A model generated the notes under the pieces. The model saw only the letters and a list, made by a program, of their open reading frames with translations. It was not told where the DNA came from and ran no database searches. This document shows positions 27,942-38,316 of a DNA stretch of 44,107 nucleotides, in pieces. The stretch comes from Thiofaba sp049322715 (GTDB lineage Bacteria; Pseudomonadota; Gammaproteobacteria; Halothiobacillales; Halothiobacillaceae). Position numbers and translations under genes: made by a program. Each line of letters opens with the position of its first letter. Within the stretch, counting starts at the first letter, position 1. The DNA is taken from assembly GCA_049322715.1 (NCBI GenBank), contig JBMOQP010000045.1:1-44107 (forward strand). The letters run 5' to 3'.

Positions 27942-28304
27942 ATGAGCTCCCAGAGCGCCGTCTTCGCCCTCGTCCTGGTCGCCCTCCTGCTGGCGAACCT
28001 GCCCTGGATCAACGAGCGTCTGTTTGCCGTCATCGGCCTGCGCAGCGGGTCCAAGCCGTTCTGGGTGCGTCTGCTGGAGTGGGGGTGGGGATTCGGCCTT
28101 GTCGCCCTGCTGGCCTGGAGGCTGGAGCTCGGTTGCCAGCTCAGCGCCGCGGCCTTCCTTGGCCTGTCCGAGTGCCCGGGTGAGCTGCATCCCAAGGAAT
28201 GGGAGTTCTACACCGTCGCGATCGTCCTGTACGCGGTGTTCGCCCTGCCGGGCTTCATCTACCTGGCCGAGCGGAGGCGCCACCGCCGACCGCGGCAGGC
28301 CTGA
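27942..28304 (+). CDS. DUF2818 membrane protein at the end of the nuo operon
   Basis: A 120-aa protein with hydrophobic segments at about 5-30, 44-62 and 90-108, ending in a strongly basic tail (RRRHRRPRQA). Features such as ANLPWINERLF, the central WGWGFGLVALLAWRLE and HPKEWEFYT agree with the DUF2818 family, which commonly follows nuoN in beta- and some gammaproteobacteria. It starts 10 bases after nuoN. Function is unknown; position suggests a complex I accessory or assembly role, an inference only. Confidence 0.85.
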   Translation: MSSQSAVFALVLVALLLANLPWINERLFAVIGLRSGSKPFWVRLLEWGWGFGLVALLAWRLELGCQLSAAAFLGLSECPGELHPKEWEFYTVAIVLYAVFALPGFIYLAERRRHRRPRQA

Positions 28305-28323
28305 GACCCGCGCTCCATCCTTC

Positions 28324-28376
28324 GCGGCGGGGCGCCGATCCTCCCTTGATCAAGGGCAGGAGCGGCGCCCCGCCGC
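28324..28376. terminator. Long hairpin closing the nuo operon, convergent with hflD
   Basis: Outer arms GCGGCGGGGCGCCG (28324-28337) and its perfect complement (28363-28376) enclose an inner palindrome CCCTTGATCAAGGG. It sits between the convergent nuo and hflD genes. The T-run is poor (GTTTCTGTTC), so it may act as a rho-assisted terminator or 3' stabiliser in both directions. Confidence 0.7.
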
Positions 28377-28386
28377 GTTTCTGTTC

Positions 28387-29031
28387 TCAGGCTTCGTCCA
28401 CCAGCCTGATCCCGCCACGCAGCAGGCCATCTGCGGCCTCGAGGAAGCGCTTGCGACGGAAGATCAGGCTCAGGCGGCTCCCCCCGCACTGGTGCCAGAG
28501 CACGGCCGAGCGGATCCCCGCCAGCAGGGCGGCGCGGATGCGCTGGGCGACCTCCGGCCGGTTCAGTTGCTGGGGATTGCCGTTGACGATCACCTTCGGG
28601 CTCAGGGTGCTGATGGTTCGCTGGTAGATCCCTGCCAGTCCTTCGATGACCTCCGGGGAGTCTGGTCCGAGCTCGCGCTGCTTGGCGTCGAGCGCCTGCA
28701 GACCCTGCCCCAGTTGCTGCAGCATGTCCGGCAGGCGCAGCAGCTGGCCGGCCAGCTGGATCAAGGTGAGCGCGTGGCGGGTGACCTCGATGTCCTGATT
28801 GCCGGCCTGCCCGGCCAATTGCTTGCGCAGGTGGCGCAGGCCTTCGCCGACCTGCCTGACCCCGCCGTACACGGCGGGCACGTCGCTTGCGTCGATGCGG
28901 AACAGGCTCGCGAGGCTGACCGCCTGCGCGTTGGCCGGTGCCTGGCCATGGTGCGCCAATTCGCGCACCAGCAGGCAGGACTGGACAATGCCGGCGAGGG
29001 CGAGCGTCTGGTCTTCGATCGTATGGGCCAT
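28387..29031 (-). CDS. hflD: HflD-family protein (high-frequency lysogenisation homolog)
   Basis: A 214-aa, mostly helical protein (MAHTIEDQTLALAGIVQSC start, VYGGVRQVGEGLRHLRKQL, and a basic C-terminal region with FRRKRFLEAADGLL). This is the HflD/YcfC family, a membrane-associated protein known in E. coli for affecting lambda CII. Its start overlaps the mnmA stop (TGATG). In E. coli hflD is followed by purB, but here it is the last gene before the nuo terminator. Confidence 0.9.
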   Translation of the reverse strand: MAHTIEDQTLALAGIVQSCLLVRELAHHGQAPANAQAVSLASLFRIDASDVPAVYGGVRQVGEGLRHLRKQLAGQAGNQDIEVTRHALTLIQLAGQLLRLPDMLQQLGQGLQALDAKQRELGPDSPEVIEGLAGIYQRTISTLSPKVIVNGNPQQLNRPEVAQRIRAALLAGIRSAVLWHQCGGSRLSLIFRRKRFLEAADGLLRGGIRLVDEA

Positions 29032-30140
29032 CAGTCGTTGTTCTCCAGATTGATCCCGGCCTCGATCACCGCGCCGCCAAGGCATTCCTCTCCGGCATAG
29101 AACACCACGGACTGGCCGGGGGTGATGGCGCGCTGGGGCGTGTCGAACATGACCCGCACGCTGTCGTCGCCGTGCGCGTGGATTGTGCAATCCTGGTCCG
29201 CCTGCCGGTAACGTACCTTGGCGCTGCAACGCAGCGGCAGGGCCGGGGGGGCACCCGCGATCCAGTGCACCTGGCTCGCGAGCAGGGCGGGGCGGTAGAG
29301 CGAGGGATGGTCGGTGCCCTGGGTGACGATCAGGCGGTTGTTGGCCAGGTCCTTGTCGACCACGAACCAGGGCTCCTCGGAAAAGCCGCGCAGCCCGCCG
29401 ATGCCGAGCCCCTGGCGCTGGCCGAGGGTGTAGTACATCAGTCCATGGTGGCGGGCGATGACCTGGCCCTCGAGGGTGACGATGTCGCCTGGCTGGGCGG
29501 GCAGGTAGCGCTGCAGGAATTCGGTGAAACGGCGTTCGCCAATGAAGCAGATGCCCGTGCTGTCCTTCTTTTTCGCGGTGGCAAAGCCGGCCTGCTCGGC
29601 AAGCCTGCGTACCTCGGGCTTCGGCAGGTGGCCGATGGGGAACATGGCGTGACGCAGCTGCTCCTGGCCGAGGGCGTGCAGGAAGTAGCTCTGGTCCTTG
29701 TTCTCGTCCAGGCCCTTGAGCAGGTGAGAGCCGTGCTGGTCGTGGGCGACGCGGGCGTAGTGGCCGGTCGCGATGGCCTTGGCGCCGAGGTTATTCAGAG
29801 CGTGGTCGAGGAAGGCGCGGAACTTGATCTCCCGGTTGCACAGGATGTCCGGATTCGGGGTGCGTCCGGCGCGGTATTCCTCGAGGAAATAGGCGAACAC
29901 CCGGTCCCAGTATTCCTTCGCGAAATTGACGAAATGGAACGGGATCTCGAGCCGGTCGCACACCGCCATGGCGTCGATCATGTCCTGCCGTGCGGGGCAG
30001 TAGTCCTCGGTGTCGTCGCCCTCCCAGTTCTTCATGAACAGGCCTTCGACTTCAAAGCCCTGTTCCTTGAGGAACAGGGCGGCGACCGAGGAGTCCACCC
30101 CGCCGGACATGCCGACGATGACCTTCATGCCCTTGCTCAT
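29031..30140 (-). CDS. mnmA: tRNA-specific 2-thiouridylase
   Basis: A 369-aa enzyme that thiolates U34 of Lys, Glu and Gln tRNAs. The PP-loop SGGVDSS is at 12-18; catalytic cysteines are C101 (NPDILCNREIKF) and C198 (STGICFIGER). The ATG at 30140 overlaps the nudJ stop (ATGA), giving the conserved nudJ-mnmA-hflD order; ATG 30128 is a possible internal start. Confidence 0.95.
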   Translation of the reverse strand: MSKGMKVIVGMSGGVDSSVAALFLKEQGFEVEGLFMKNWEGDDTEDYCPARQDMIDAMAVCDRLEIPFHFVNFAKEYWDRVFAYFLEEYRAGRTPNPDILCNREIKFRAFLDHALNNLGAKAIATGHYARVAHDQHGSHLLKGLDENKDQSYFLHALGQEQLRHAMFPIGHLPKPEVRRLAEQAGFATAKKKDSTGICFIGERRFTEFLQRYLPAQPGDIVTLEGQVIARHHGLMYYTLGQRQGLGIGGLRGFSEEPWFVVDKDLANNRLIVTQGTDHPSLYRPALLASQVHWIAGAPPALPLRCSAKVRYRQADQDCTIHAHGDDSVRVMFDTPQRAITPGQSVVFYAGEECLGGAVIEAGINLENND

Positions 30141-30586
30141 GTCGGGAAGTGGCGGATCAGGTCGAGGGAGTGGCGGCGGCCGGTGAGGTGGTCCTCGATG
30201 CAGGCCATCACCAGCGGGCTGCGGTGCTGGGCCGCACGGGCGCGCGCCTCGTCCGGAGTGAGCCAGACGGGGCCGAGGATGCCCTCGTCCAGAACGGCGT
30301 CGTCGATGACGCGCTCGATCTCGCCGCCGAAGGCCGCGCGCAGGTAGGTGGCGCCGGTCTCGGGGGCGCGCCACTGGTAGAGGCCGACCAGATGGGTGGG
30401 ACGGAACACCAGGCCCGCCTCCTCGATCGTCTCGCGCACGGCGGCCTCGACCAAGCTCTCGCCTTCCTCGAGATGGCCGGCGGGCTGGTTCAGGCGGATT
30501 TTGCCGCCGATGCGCTCCTCGACCAGCAGGAAGCGTCCGTCCTGCTCCAGCACGGCGGCAACGGTGGCATGGGGTTTCCAGATCAT
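30137..30586 (-). CDS. nudJ: Nudix phosphatase, NudJ-type
   Basis: A 149-aa Nudix hydrolase. The Nudix box starts at the Gly of AGHLEEGESLVEAAVRE and continues TIEEAGLV with all catalytic acids in place. The N-terminus MIWKPHATVAAVLEQDGRFLLVEE and the position directly before mnmA match E. coli NudJ, which dephosphorylates HMP-PP and nucleoside tri/diphosphates. ATG 30586 is chosen; the open frame upstream runs into the promoter of the divergent icd gene. Confidence 0.9.
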   Translation of the reverse strand: MIWKPHATVAAVLEQDGRFLLVEERIGGKIRLNQPAGHLEEGESLVEAAVRETIEEAGLVFRPTHLVGLYQWRAPETGATYLRAAFGGEIERVIDDAVLDEGILGPVWLTPDEARARAAQHRSPLVMACIEDHLTGRRHSLDLIRHFPT

Positions 30587-30634
30587 GCGCGCAAGGGTAG
30601 CAAATCGGGGGCGGGCTGTCCGCCGTGGATCGGG

Positions 30635-30640
30635 TATAAT
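30635..30640 (+). promoter_or_regulatory. -10 element of the icd promoter
   Basis: A perfect TATAAT at 30635-30640, 35 bases before the icd ATG, in the 88-bp divergent region with nudJ. No good -35 hexamer is seen at the right distance, so an activator may be involved. Confidence 0.55.
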
Positions 30641-30674
30641 TCGGCGTTTCAACCTTTCAACGCTAGGGTCGCCG

Positions 30675-31925
<1,251 letters not shown>

Positions 31926-31952
31926 TCCGCCGGCCTGCGCCTGCCTCGTCCG

Positions 31953-31976
31953 AACCCCGCCTTGCGCGGGGTTTTT
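31953..31976 (+). terminator. Rho-independent terminator of icd
   Basis: AACCCCGC (31953-31960) pairs perfectly with GCGGGGTT (31966-31973) across a 5-base loop and runs into TTTTT. It lies 27 bases after the icd stop. Confidence 0.88.
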
Positions 31977-32032
31977 CATGCGCCGGTGCCGAATGCCTGC
32001 TAAGTGTTGTGGGACAAGGTTACCGACAGGCG

Positions 32033-32614
32033 ATGCCGACCATGCGAATCCTGATCATTCTTGGCCACCCCGACTCGGATACCTACTGTGGCGCGCTCGA
32101 GCAGGCCTATGCCCGCGGCGCGGACATGGCGGGGGCAGAGGTGCGCCGCCTCAACCTTGGTGAACTGGCGTTCGATCCGCTGCTGCATCACGGCTACAAG
32201 GAGATCCAGGAGCTCGAACCCGACCTGCGCTATGCCCGGGAGGCCATCCGCTGGGCGGAGCACCTGGTGATCATCTACCCCACCTGGTGGGGAGACATGC
32301 CCGCCGTGATGAAGGGGTTCTTCGACCGCATTCTGCTGCCCGGCTTTGCCTTCAAGATGATCTCCCCCTGGCGCTGGAAGAAGCTGCTGAAGGGGCGGTC
32401 GGCCCGACTGATCGTGACCATGGATACCCCGCCCATCCTGCACTGGCTGCTCTACGGCTCACCGGGGATCCGGCTGGTCAAGGATGCCATACTCGGCTTC
32501 TGCGGAGTGTCTCCGGTGCGGGTGAGTACCTTCGGGCCGGTGCGTCACTGCGGCGAGGAGCGGCGTGGCCGCTGGCTGGCCGAGGTCGAGGCGCTAGGCC
32601 GTCGCCAGCGCTGA
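32033..32614 (+). CDS. Flavodoxin-fold NAD(P)H:quinone oxidoreductase family protein
   Basis: A 193-aa protein of the NAD(P)H dehydrogenase (quinone)/MdaB-like flavodoxin fold. The N-terminal strand and phosphate loop RILIILGHPDSDTY and the central YPTWWGDMPAVMKGFFDRIL bind FMN/FAD in this family; the latter is its best signature. ATG 32042 is an equally good start because neither has a clear ribosome binding site. The physiological substrate cannot be told. It is flanked by a terminator upstream and palindromes downstream, so it is probably a single-gene unit. Confidence 0.85.
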   Translation: MPTMRILIILGHPDSDTYCGALEQAYARGADMAGAEVRRLNLGELAFDPLLHHGYKEIQELEPDLRYAREAIRWAEHLVIIYPTWWGDMPAVMKGFFDRILLPGFAFKMISPWRWKKLLKGRSARLIVTMDTPPILHWLLYGSPGIRLVKDAILGFCGVSPVRVSTFGPVRHCGEERRGRWLAEVEALGRRQR

Positions 32615-32641
32615 GCCGTCCCTGCGCGGGCAGGGGAACTT

Positions 32642-32711
32642 GAAGGGATATTTCCCTTCCAATTCATGCTATTGTCCGCACCCTTCAATGTCCGCCCGCC
32701 TCCCGGGAGGC
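32642..32711 (+). repeat. Two palindromes before ygiQ, one containing its ribosome binding site
   Basis: A hairpin with arm GAAGGGA and loop TATT (32642-32659) is followed by the 14-bp perfect palindrome GCCTCCCGGGAGGC (32698-32711). The GGGAGG in the second is the only good ribosome binding site for ygiQ (ATG 32719, 8 bases on). With no loop bases the palindrome must open in the middle to fold, so any translational control would be weak. Confidence 0.5.
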
Positions 32712-32718
32712 TTTCTTC

Positions 32719-35043
<2,325 letters not shown>

Positions 35044-35044
35044 A

Positions 35045-35202
35045 CCCGGCCGTTTCAAAAGTCTTTGAAACGGCCGGGGAGAGCAAGCCATGGATGGCTT
35101 GCATGAAGATCAAGCACGCCAAGTGCTTGATCTTCGGAGTCCGTCGCGGGCGTGTACCGCGACGAGACGAGTTGCAAAAGGGCAGGAAAGCCCTTTTGCA
35201 AC
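35045..35202 (+). repeat. Array of five perfect hairpins after ygiQ (modular palindrome family, copy 1)
   Basis: Five perfect inverted repeats in 158 bp: 35045-35078 (arm CCCGGCCGTTTCAAA, 15 bp, loop AGTC); 35083-35102 (arm GCAAGCCAT around GG); 35105-35135 (arm GAAGATCAAGCAC, loop GCCAA); 35142-35164 (arm CGTCGCGG, 7-base loop); 35171-35202 (arm GTTGCAAAAGGGC, loop AGGAAA). The first, two bases after the ygiQ stop, could end its transcript. Bases 35203-35266 show no gene, only a second GATCAGCT pair (35217 and 35261). Confidence 0.85.
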
Positions 35203-35266
35203 AATCTGTGAAGGCGAGATCAGCTTTTTTGATGGGGCAGGGCGCGGCCGGGCGGGCTAGGATCAG

Positions 35267-35565
35267 CTAGGGAAGCGCTGAAAAATTCAGCGCTTCCTGT
35301 CCGGGGCATGGAGGCCCCGTCGCAAACGAGGGCGCAAGCCCTTGATTTGCGGAGCCCGTCGCGGCTGGGCACATCCCTGTGCCCAGCCCTTCGGGGAACG
35401 CAAGGCGTTCCATCGTTGCTCCCGGCAACGATGGTGACATGCGCCGCGACGCTCTCAAAAGCCGCAGTCCGAAGGACCTTGCGGCACGGATGCCGCAAGG
35501 GCTTGAGAGGATGGACCAGGCGAGCTGAAAAAATCCATGGATGGATTTTTTCAGCATTTCCCTAG
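35267..35565 (+). mobile_element. 291-bp CTAG-flanked inverted-repeat element (MITE-like; modular palindrome family, copy 2)
   Basis: CTAG (35267-35270) then GGAAGCGCTGAAAAAT at the left; at the right the inverse reads GGAAATGCTGAAAAAA, ending beside CTAG (35562-35565). The ends match at 13 of 16 bases. CTAG on both sides and a GGAA terminus are what IS5-subgroup elements (YTAR target duplication) leave. There is no transposase gene. Inside are nested perfect stems: CGTCGCGGC (35357-35365) with 35443-35451 encloses hairpins at 35364-35387, 35387-35395, 35396-35410 and 35411-35433; CTCTCAA with TTGAGAG encloses two more. The right end is a hairpin with arm GCTGAAAAAATCCAT. Confidence 0.7.
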
Positions 35566-35591
35566 ATAGCCCTTTGTCCGGAGGATTTGAC

Positions 35592-35894
35592 ATGCGCCAT
35601 GCCCTGATCCCCATGCTACCGGCGGCCTTCGCCGCCTCCGCCCTGTTCGCGGAGCCGGTCCTGGCGGACATCACCCGGGGCCAGAAGCTGCACGCCGAGA
35701 TGTGCGCCGGCTGCCACAAGGCGCCGCACAACGCCGAGTTCTACACCAGCCGGGCCGGCAAGAAGTACCCGACCAGGGAAAGCCTGACCACCATGGTCCA
35801 GTCCTGCGTCACCTACTTCGACATCCCCTGGTTCGAGGAAGAGGTGCAGGCGGTGTCGGACTACCTCAACCATACCTACTACAAGTACAAGTAA
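35592..35894 (+). CDS. Small monoheme cytochrome c
   Basis: A 100-aa exported protein: signal peptide 1-26 (cleavage after VLADI region), one heme c site C38AGCH42, and a candidate axial Met at 68 (LTTMVQSC). The C-terminus is Tyr/Lys-rich (YYKYK). GGAGG at 35580-35584 fixes ATG 35592; an earlier in-frame ATG at 35541 lies within the repeat element and is rejected. The inverted-repeat element ends only 26 bases before this start, so its promoter is either within the element or was displaced by it. Electron partner unknown. Confidence 0.88.
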   Translation: MRHALIPMLPAAFAASALFAEPVLADITRGQKLHAEMCAGCHKAPHNAEFYTSRAGKKYPTRESLTTMVQSCVTYFDIPWFEEEVQAVSDYLNHTYYKYK

Positions 35895-35897
35895 GAC

Positions 35898-36851
35898 TTG
35901 GCCGAGGATCTCCCGGACGATCCACTCCTGCCCCTGCTCGAGGCGCGGGTCGGTCGCCTCCATGCACGCCAGAGGCTCGGCATCGAGGCCGAGCACGAGG
36001 CCCAGGTCTTCGGCCAGGGCCGCACCTTCTTCCATATCGAGAACTGGTACTCCGTCCACGGCCTGATGCGCGGCCTGCTGCGCCTCGCCGGGGTGCACGG
36101 GCGCGGGCGGCGCAATGCGCGCGACATCCGCCTGACCCGCAGGGAGGTGCGCCTCGCGCGCCTGCCCCCGGCCTTCGACGGCTTCCGCCTGCTGCACCTC
36201 TCCGACCTGCACCTGGACATGCACGCCGACATGCCGCATGCCATCGCCGAGGCCGTGCGGCGGGTGGCGTGCGATGCCTGCGTCATCACCGGCGACTTCC
36301 GCGCGCGCACCTTCGGCCCCATCGAGCCGGCCCTGGACGGGCTGGATCGGCTGCGCGCCGTGCTGCCCCGGCAGGTGTTCGCCGTGCTCGGCAACCACGA
36401 CAGCCTGCGCATGCTGCCCGGCCTGGAGGCGCTCGGCATCCGGGTGCTGCTCAATGAAGCCCTGCCACTCGAGCGCGAGGGGATGTGCCTGCACCTCGCC
36501 GGGGTGGACGACCCGCACTACTACGCGCTGGACAACCTCGAGAAGGCGACCGCCGGCCTGCCGCCGGACGAGTGCGCCATCCTGCTCGCCCATTCCCCCG
36601 AGATCTGGCGCCAGGCCGCGCACGCGGGCTTCGACCTGATGCTGTGCGGCCATACCCACGGCGGGCAGATCGCCCTGCCGGGGGGCCTGCCGATCCTGTG
36701 CAATGCCCGCGTGCCGCGTCGGCTGTGCCGCGGCGCCTGGAGCCATGCGGGCATGCAGGGCTACACCTCGCGCGGGACCGGGGTGTCGGTGCTGGACGTG
36801 CGGCTCAACTGCCCGGCGGAGATGGCCCTTCATGTCCTGCGTTCGGGGTAA
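35898..36851 (+). CDS. Membrane-associated-type calcineurin-like metallophosphoesterase
   Basis: A 317-aa phosphoesterase with the dimetal motifs in order: D103-L-H105 (LSDLHLD), G-D133 (ITGDF), G165-N-H-D (LGNHDS), AHSPE, and GHTHGGQ. The N-terminal region (FHIENWYSVHGLMRGLLR and RGRRNARDIR) is a conserved extension of one subfamily. The only start retaining it is TTG 35898, three bases after the cytochrome c stop; no good ribosome binding site is visible, so translation is probably coupled to that gene. Substrate unknown; relatives include UDP-diacylglucosamine hydrolases and YkuE-like enzymes. Confidence 0.85.
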   Translation: MAEDLPDDPLLPLLEARVGRLHARQRLGIEAEHEAQVFGQGRTFFHIENWYSVHGLMRGLLRLAGVHGRGRRNARDIRLTRREVRLARLPPAFDGFRLLHLSDLHLDMHADMPHAIAEAVRRVACDACVITGDFRARTFGPIEPALDGLDRLRAVLPRQVFAVLGNHDSLRMLPGLEALGIRVLLNEALPLEREGMCLHLAGVDDPHYYALDNLEKATAGLPPDECAILLAHSPEIWRQAAHAGFDLMLCGHTHGGQIALPGGLPILCNARVPRRLCRGAWSHAGMQGYTSRGTGVSVLDVRLNCPAEMALHVLRSG

Positions 36852-36869
36852 TGAGAGGCTGCAGCAGCC

Positions 36870-36935
36870 GTAGCCTGGGTGGAGCGGACCCCGGGACCGT
36901 TCCCCGGATTCCGGCCGCAGGCCTATCCGGGCTCC
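36870..36935. repeat. GTAGCC...GGGCT intergenic repeat between convergent genes
   Basis: The 66-bp stretch starts GTAGCCTGGGTGGAGCG, passes CCCGGGACCGTTCCCCGG, and ends ATCCGGGCTCC. Its ends are imperfectly inverted and the middle is a second inverted pair (CCGGGA/TCCCCGG). It resembles a dispersed intergenic repeat common in beta- and gammaproteobacteria. It occupies most of the gap between the phosphoesterase and the CDP-archaeol-synthase-like gene and may end both transcripts. Confidence 0.6.
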
Positions 36936-36946
36936 TTGCCGACCAC

Positions 36947-37435
36947 TCAGTACGGCCGGTTACGGATGTGCAGGCGATAGAGCAGGCGAGAGAGGGCGAT
37001 GTCCGCCAGGACGAACAGTCCGGCAATCAGGGCGATGTCGAACCAGCCGAGCCCGAGGCCGGGCTTGAGCAGCAGCAGGGGGAGGAGGACTTCCGGCAGC
37101 TGGTCGAGCAGGGGGGCGCGGCTGCTGGGGGCGAGGGCGAGACGCCGCTTGACGAAACTACTGCACAGGTCGCCCAGCATCGAGAAGAGGGCGAGCAGCA
37201 TGCCGGTGATCGCGCCCAGCCCCAGCGCGGGGGCCATGGCGGCGGCGCCGAGCAGGGCGGCGACCAGGCCGCGCCAGGTCTTGCGCGGGCCGAACAGCGG
37301 GCGGCCGTCGAGAAAATTCCGCCCGCCATCCAGCGGGCGGTCGAGAATCCGTCCGAACAGCCACCCGGCGAAGATGGGGGCGCCATTGGCGGCCATCAGC
37401 ACGAGCAGCAGCTTGAGATCGAGGATCGGGCTCAT
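36947..37435 (-). CDS. CDP-archaeol synthase (CarS/DUF46)-like membrane protein
   Basis: A 162-aa protein with four to five hydrophobic helices and the family signatures LFGPRKTWRG (48-57), SMLGDLCSSFVKRRL and PSSRAPLLDQLPE, which carry the conserved acidic and basic cytidylyltransferase residues. Archaeal relatives attach CDP to unsaturated archaetidic acid. Bacterial members are known but their substrate is not established, so a CDP-lipid role is inference. The start overlaps the stop of the upstream phosphoribosyltransferase gene (ATGA). Confidence 0.8.
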   Translation of the reverse strand: MSPILDLKLLLVLMAANGAPIFAGWLFGRILDRPLDGGRNFLDGRPLFGPRKTWRGLVAALLGAAAMAPALGLGAITGMLLALFSMLGDLCSSFVKRRLALAPSSRAPLLDQLPEVLLPLLLLKPGLGLGWFDIALIAGLFVLADIALSRLLYRLHIRNRPY

Positions 37436-38085
37436 GCCGGGGATGCGGAGCGGCGTTCCCCGAACCGGCGCAGGATGTCCATCGCCTCCTCGTCCTCGAC
37501 CTGGCGGAAGTCGGCGAAGAATTGGCCCACCGCCCAGAATTCCGCCTGGCTGTGCAGGCAGACCAGCTCGTCGACCAGGGGTCGGAGTCGGTTCAGGGTA
37601 TCCGGCGGTGCGACCCCGATGGCAAGGATCAGCCTCTCCGGCTTCTTCGAGCGAATAGCCTGGAGCGCGGCCATGACGGTGGCGCCGGTGGCCACCCCGT
37701 CATCCACCACGATCACGACGCGGCCCGCCGGGTCGAGCGGGGGACGCACCGGGGTGTACTGGGCACGCCGCTTGCGCAGGGTGGCGAGCTGGGCGCGGGC
37801 TTCCGCGTCGATCTCATCCTGGCTCGCCCCGGTCATCGCCGCGTGATCCGCGACGTGGATGTGGCCGGACTCGTCCACCGCGCCGATGGCGAACTCCGGG
37901 TTGCCGGGGGCGCCGAGCTTGTGCACCAGCACGACGTCCAGATCTCCCTCCAGCGCCTCGGCGATGATCGCCCCCATCGGCACCGCACCGCGCGGGATGG
38001 CCAGCACCAGGGGGTGCCGGCCCTTCCATGACTTGAGGCGCCCGGCCAGCTGGCGGGCCGCATCCTCGCGGTCCCGGAACATCAT
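37432..38085 (-). CDS. Phosphoribosyltransferase-domain protein (COG1926-like)
   Basis: A 217-aa type I phosphoribosyltransferase fold. The PRPP loop is VVIVVDDGVATGATV, and the N-terminal MFRDREDAARQLAGRL and AIPRGAVPMGAIIA are typical of the COG1926 group, whose substrate is unknown. It sits between the dodecin gene (3 bases upstream) and the CarS-like gene (overlap), so the three may form one operon. Purine salvage is possible but unproven. Confidence 0.85.
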   Translation of the reverse strand: MMFRDREDAARQLAGRLKSWKGRHPLVLAIPRGAVPMGAIIAEALEGDLDVVLVHKLGAPGNPEFAIGAVDESGHIHVADHAAMTGASQDEIDAEARAQLATLRKRRAQYTPVRPPLDPAGRVVIVVDDGVATGATVMAALQAIRSKKPERLILAIGVAPPDTLNRLRPLVDELVCLHSQAEFWAVGQFFADFRQVEDEEAMDILRRFGERRSASPA

Positions 38086-38088
38086 GCC

Positions 38089-38292
38089 TTACTCCAGCAG
38101 GAAGGAGATCTTGGCGTTGATGCGGTACTTGACGATGCGGTTGTCCTCGATCTTGGCCTCGAAGTTCTCGACATAGATCGACTTGATTCCGTGCAGGGTC
38201 TTGGCGGCGCGGTTGACGGCCTGCTGGGCGGCGTCCTCCCAGCTTTTCTCGGATTCGGACAGGACCTCGATGACTTTGACGACATTGCTCAT
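38089..38292 (-). CDS. Dodecin family flavin-binding protein
   Basis: A 67-aa protein matching dodecin in length and pattern: MSNVVKVIEVLSESEKSWED, AAQQAVNRAAKTLHGIKSI and the final strand ENRIVKYRINAKISFLLE-like segment. Dodecins form hollow dodecamers that store FMN, riboflavin or related flavins. ATG 38292 is preferred over an earlier frame extension because GGGGGAAG precedes it. A hairpin (arm CAGGTC, 38317-38333) lies upstream. Confidence 0.92.
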   Translation of the reverse strand: MSNVVKVIEVLSESEKSWEDAAQQAVNRAAKTLHGIKSIYVENFEAKIEDNRIVKYRINAKISFLLE

Positions 38293-38316
38293 GGCGACTT
38301 CCCCCGGTGGTGTGTT

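Noticed and set aside
28938..30347. Plus-strand 469-aa open frame
   Set aside because: It is opposite mnmA and nudJ, both with intact catalytic motifs.
35045..35565. CRISPR array
   Set aside because: There is no direct repeat of constant length with regular spacers; the units are palindromes of different sequence and spacing, and no cas genes are nearby.
35045..35565. Integron attC sites or cassette array
   Set aside because: The folded-stem look is similar, but there are no RYYYAAC/GTTRRRY ends, no cassette ORFs between sites and no integrase.
35267..35565. Retron or structured ncRNA gene
   Set aside because: No reverse transcriptase or effector gene adjoins it; terminal inverted repeats and a related copy inside a coding region fit a repeat element better.
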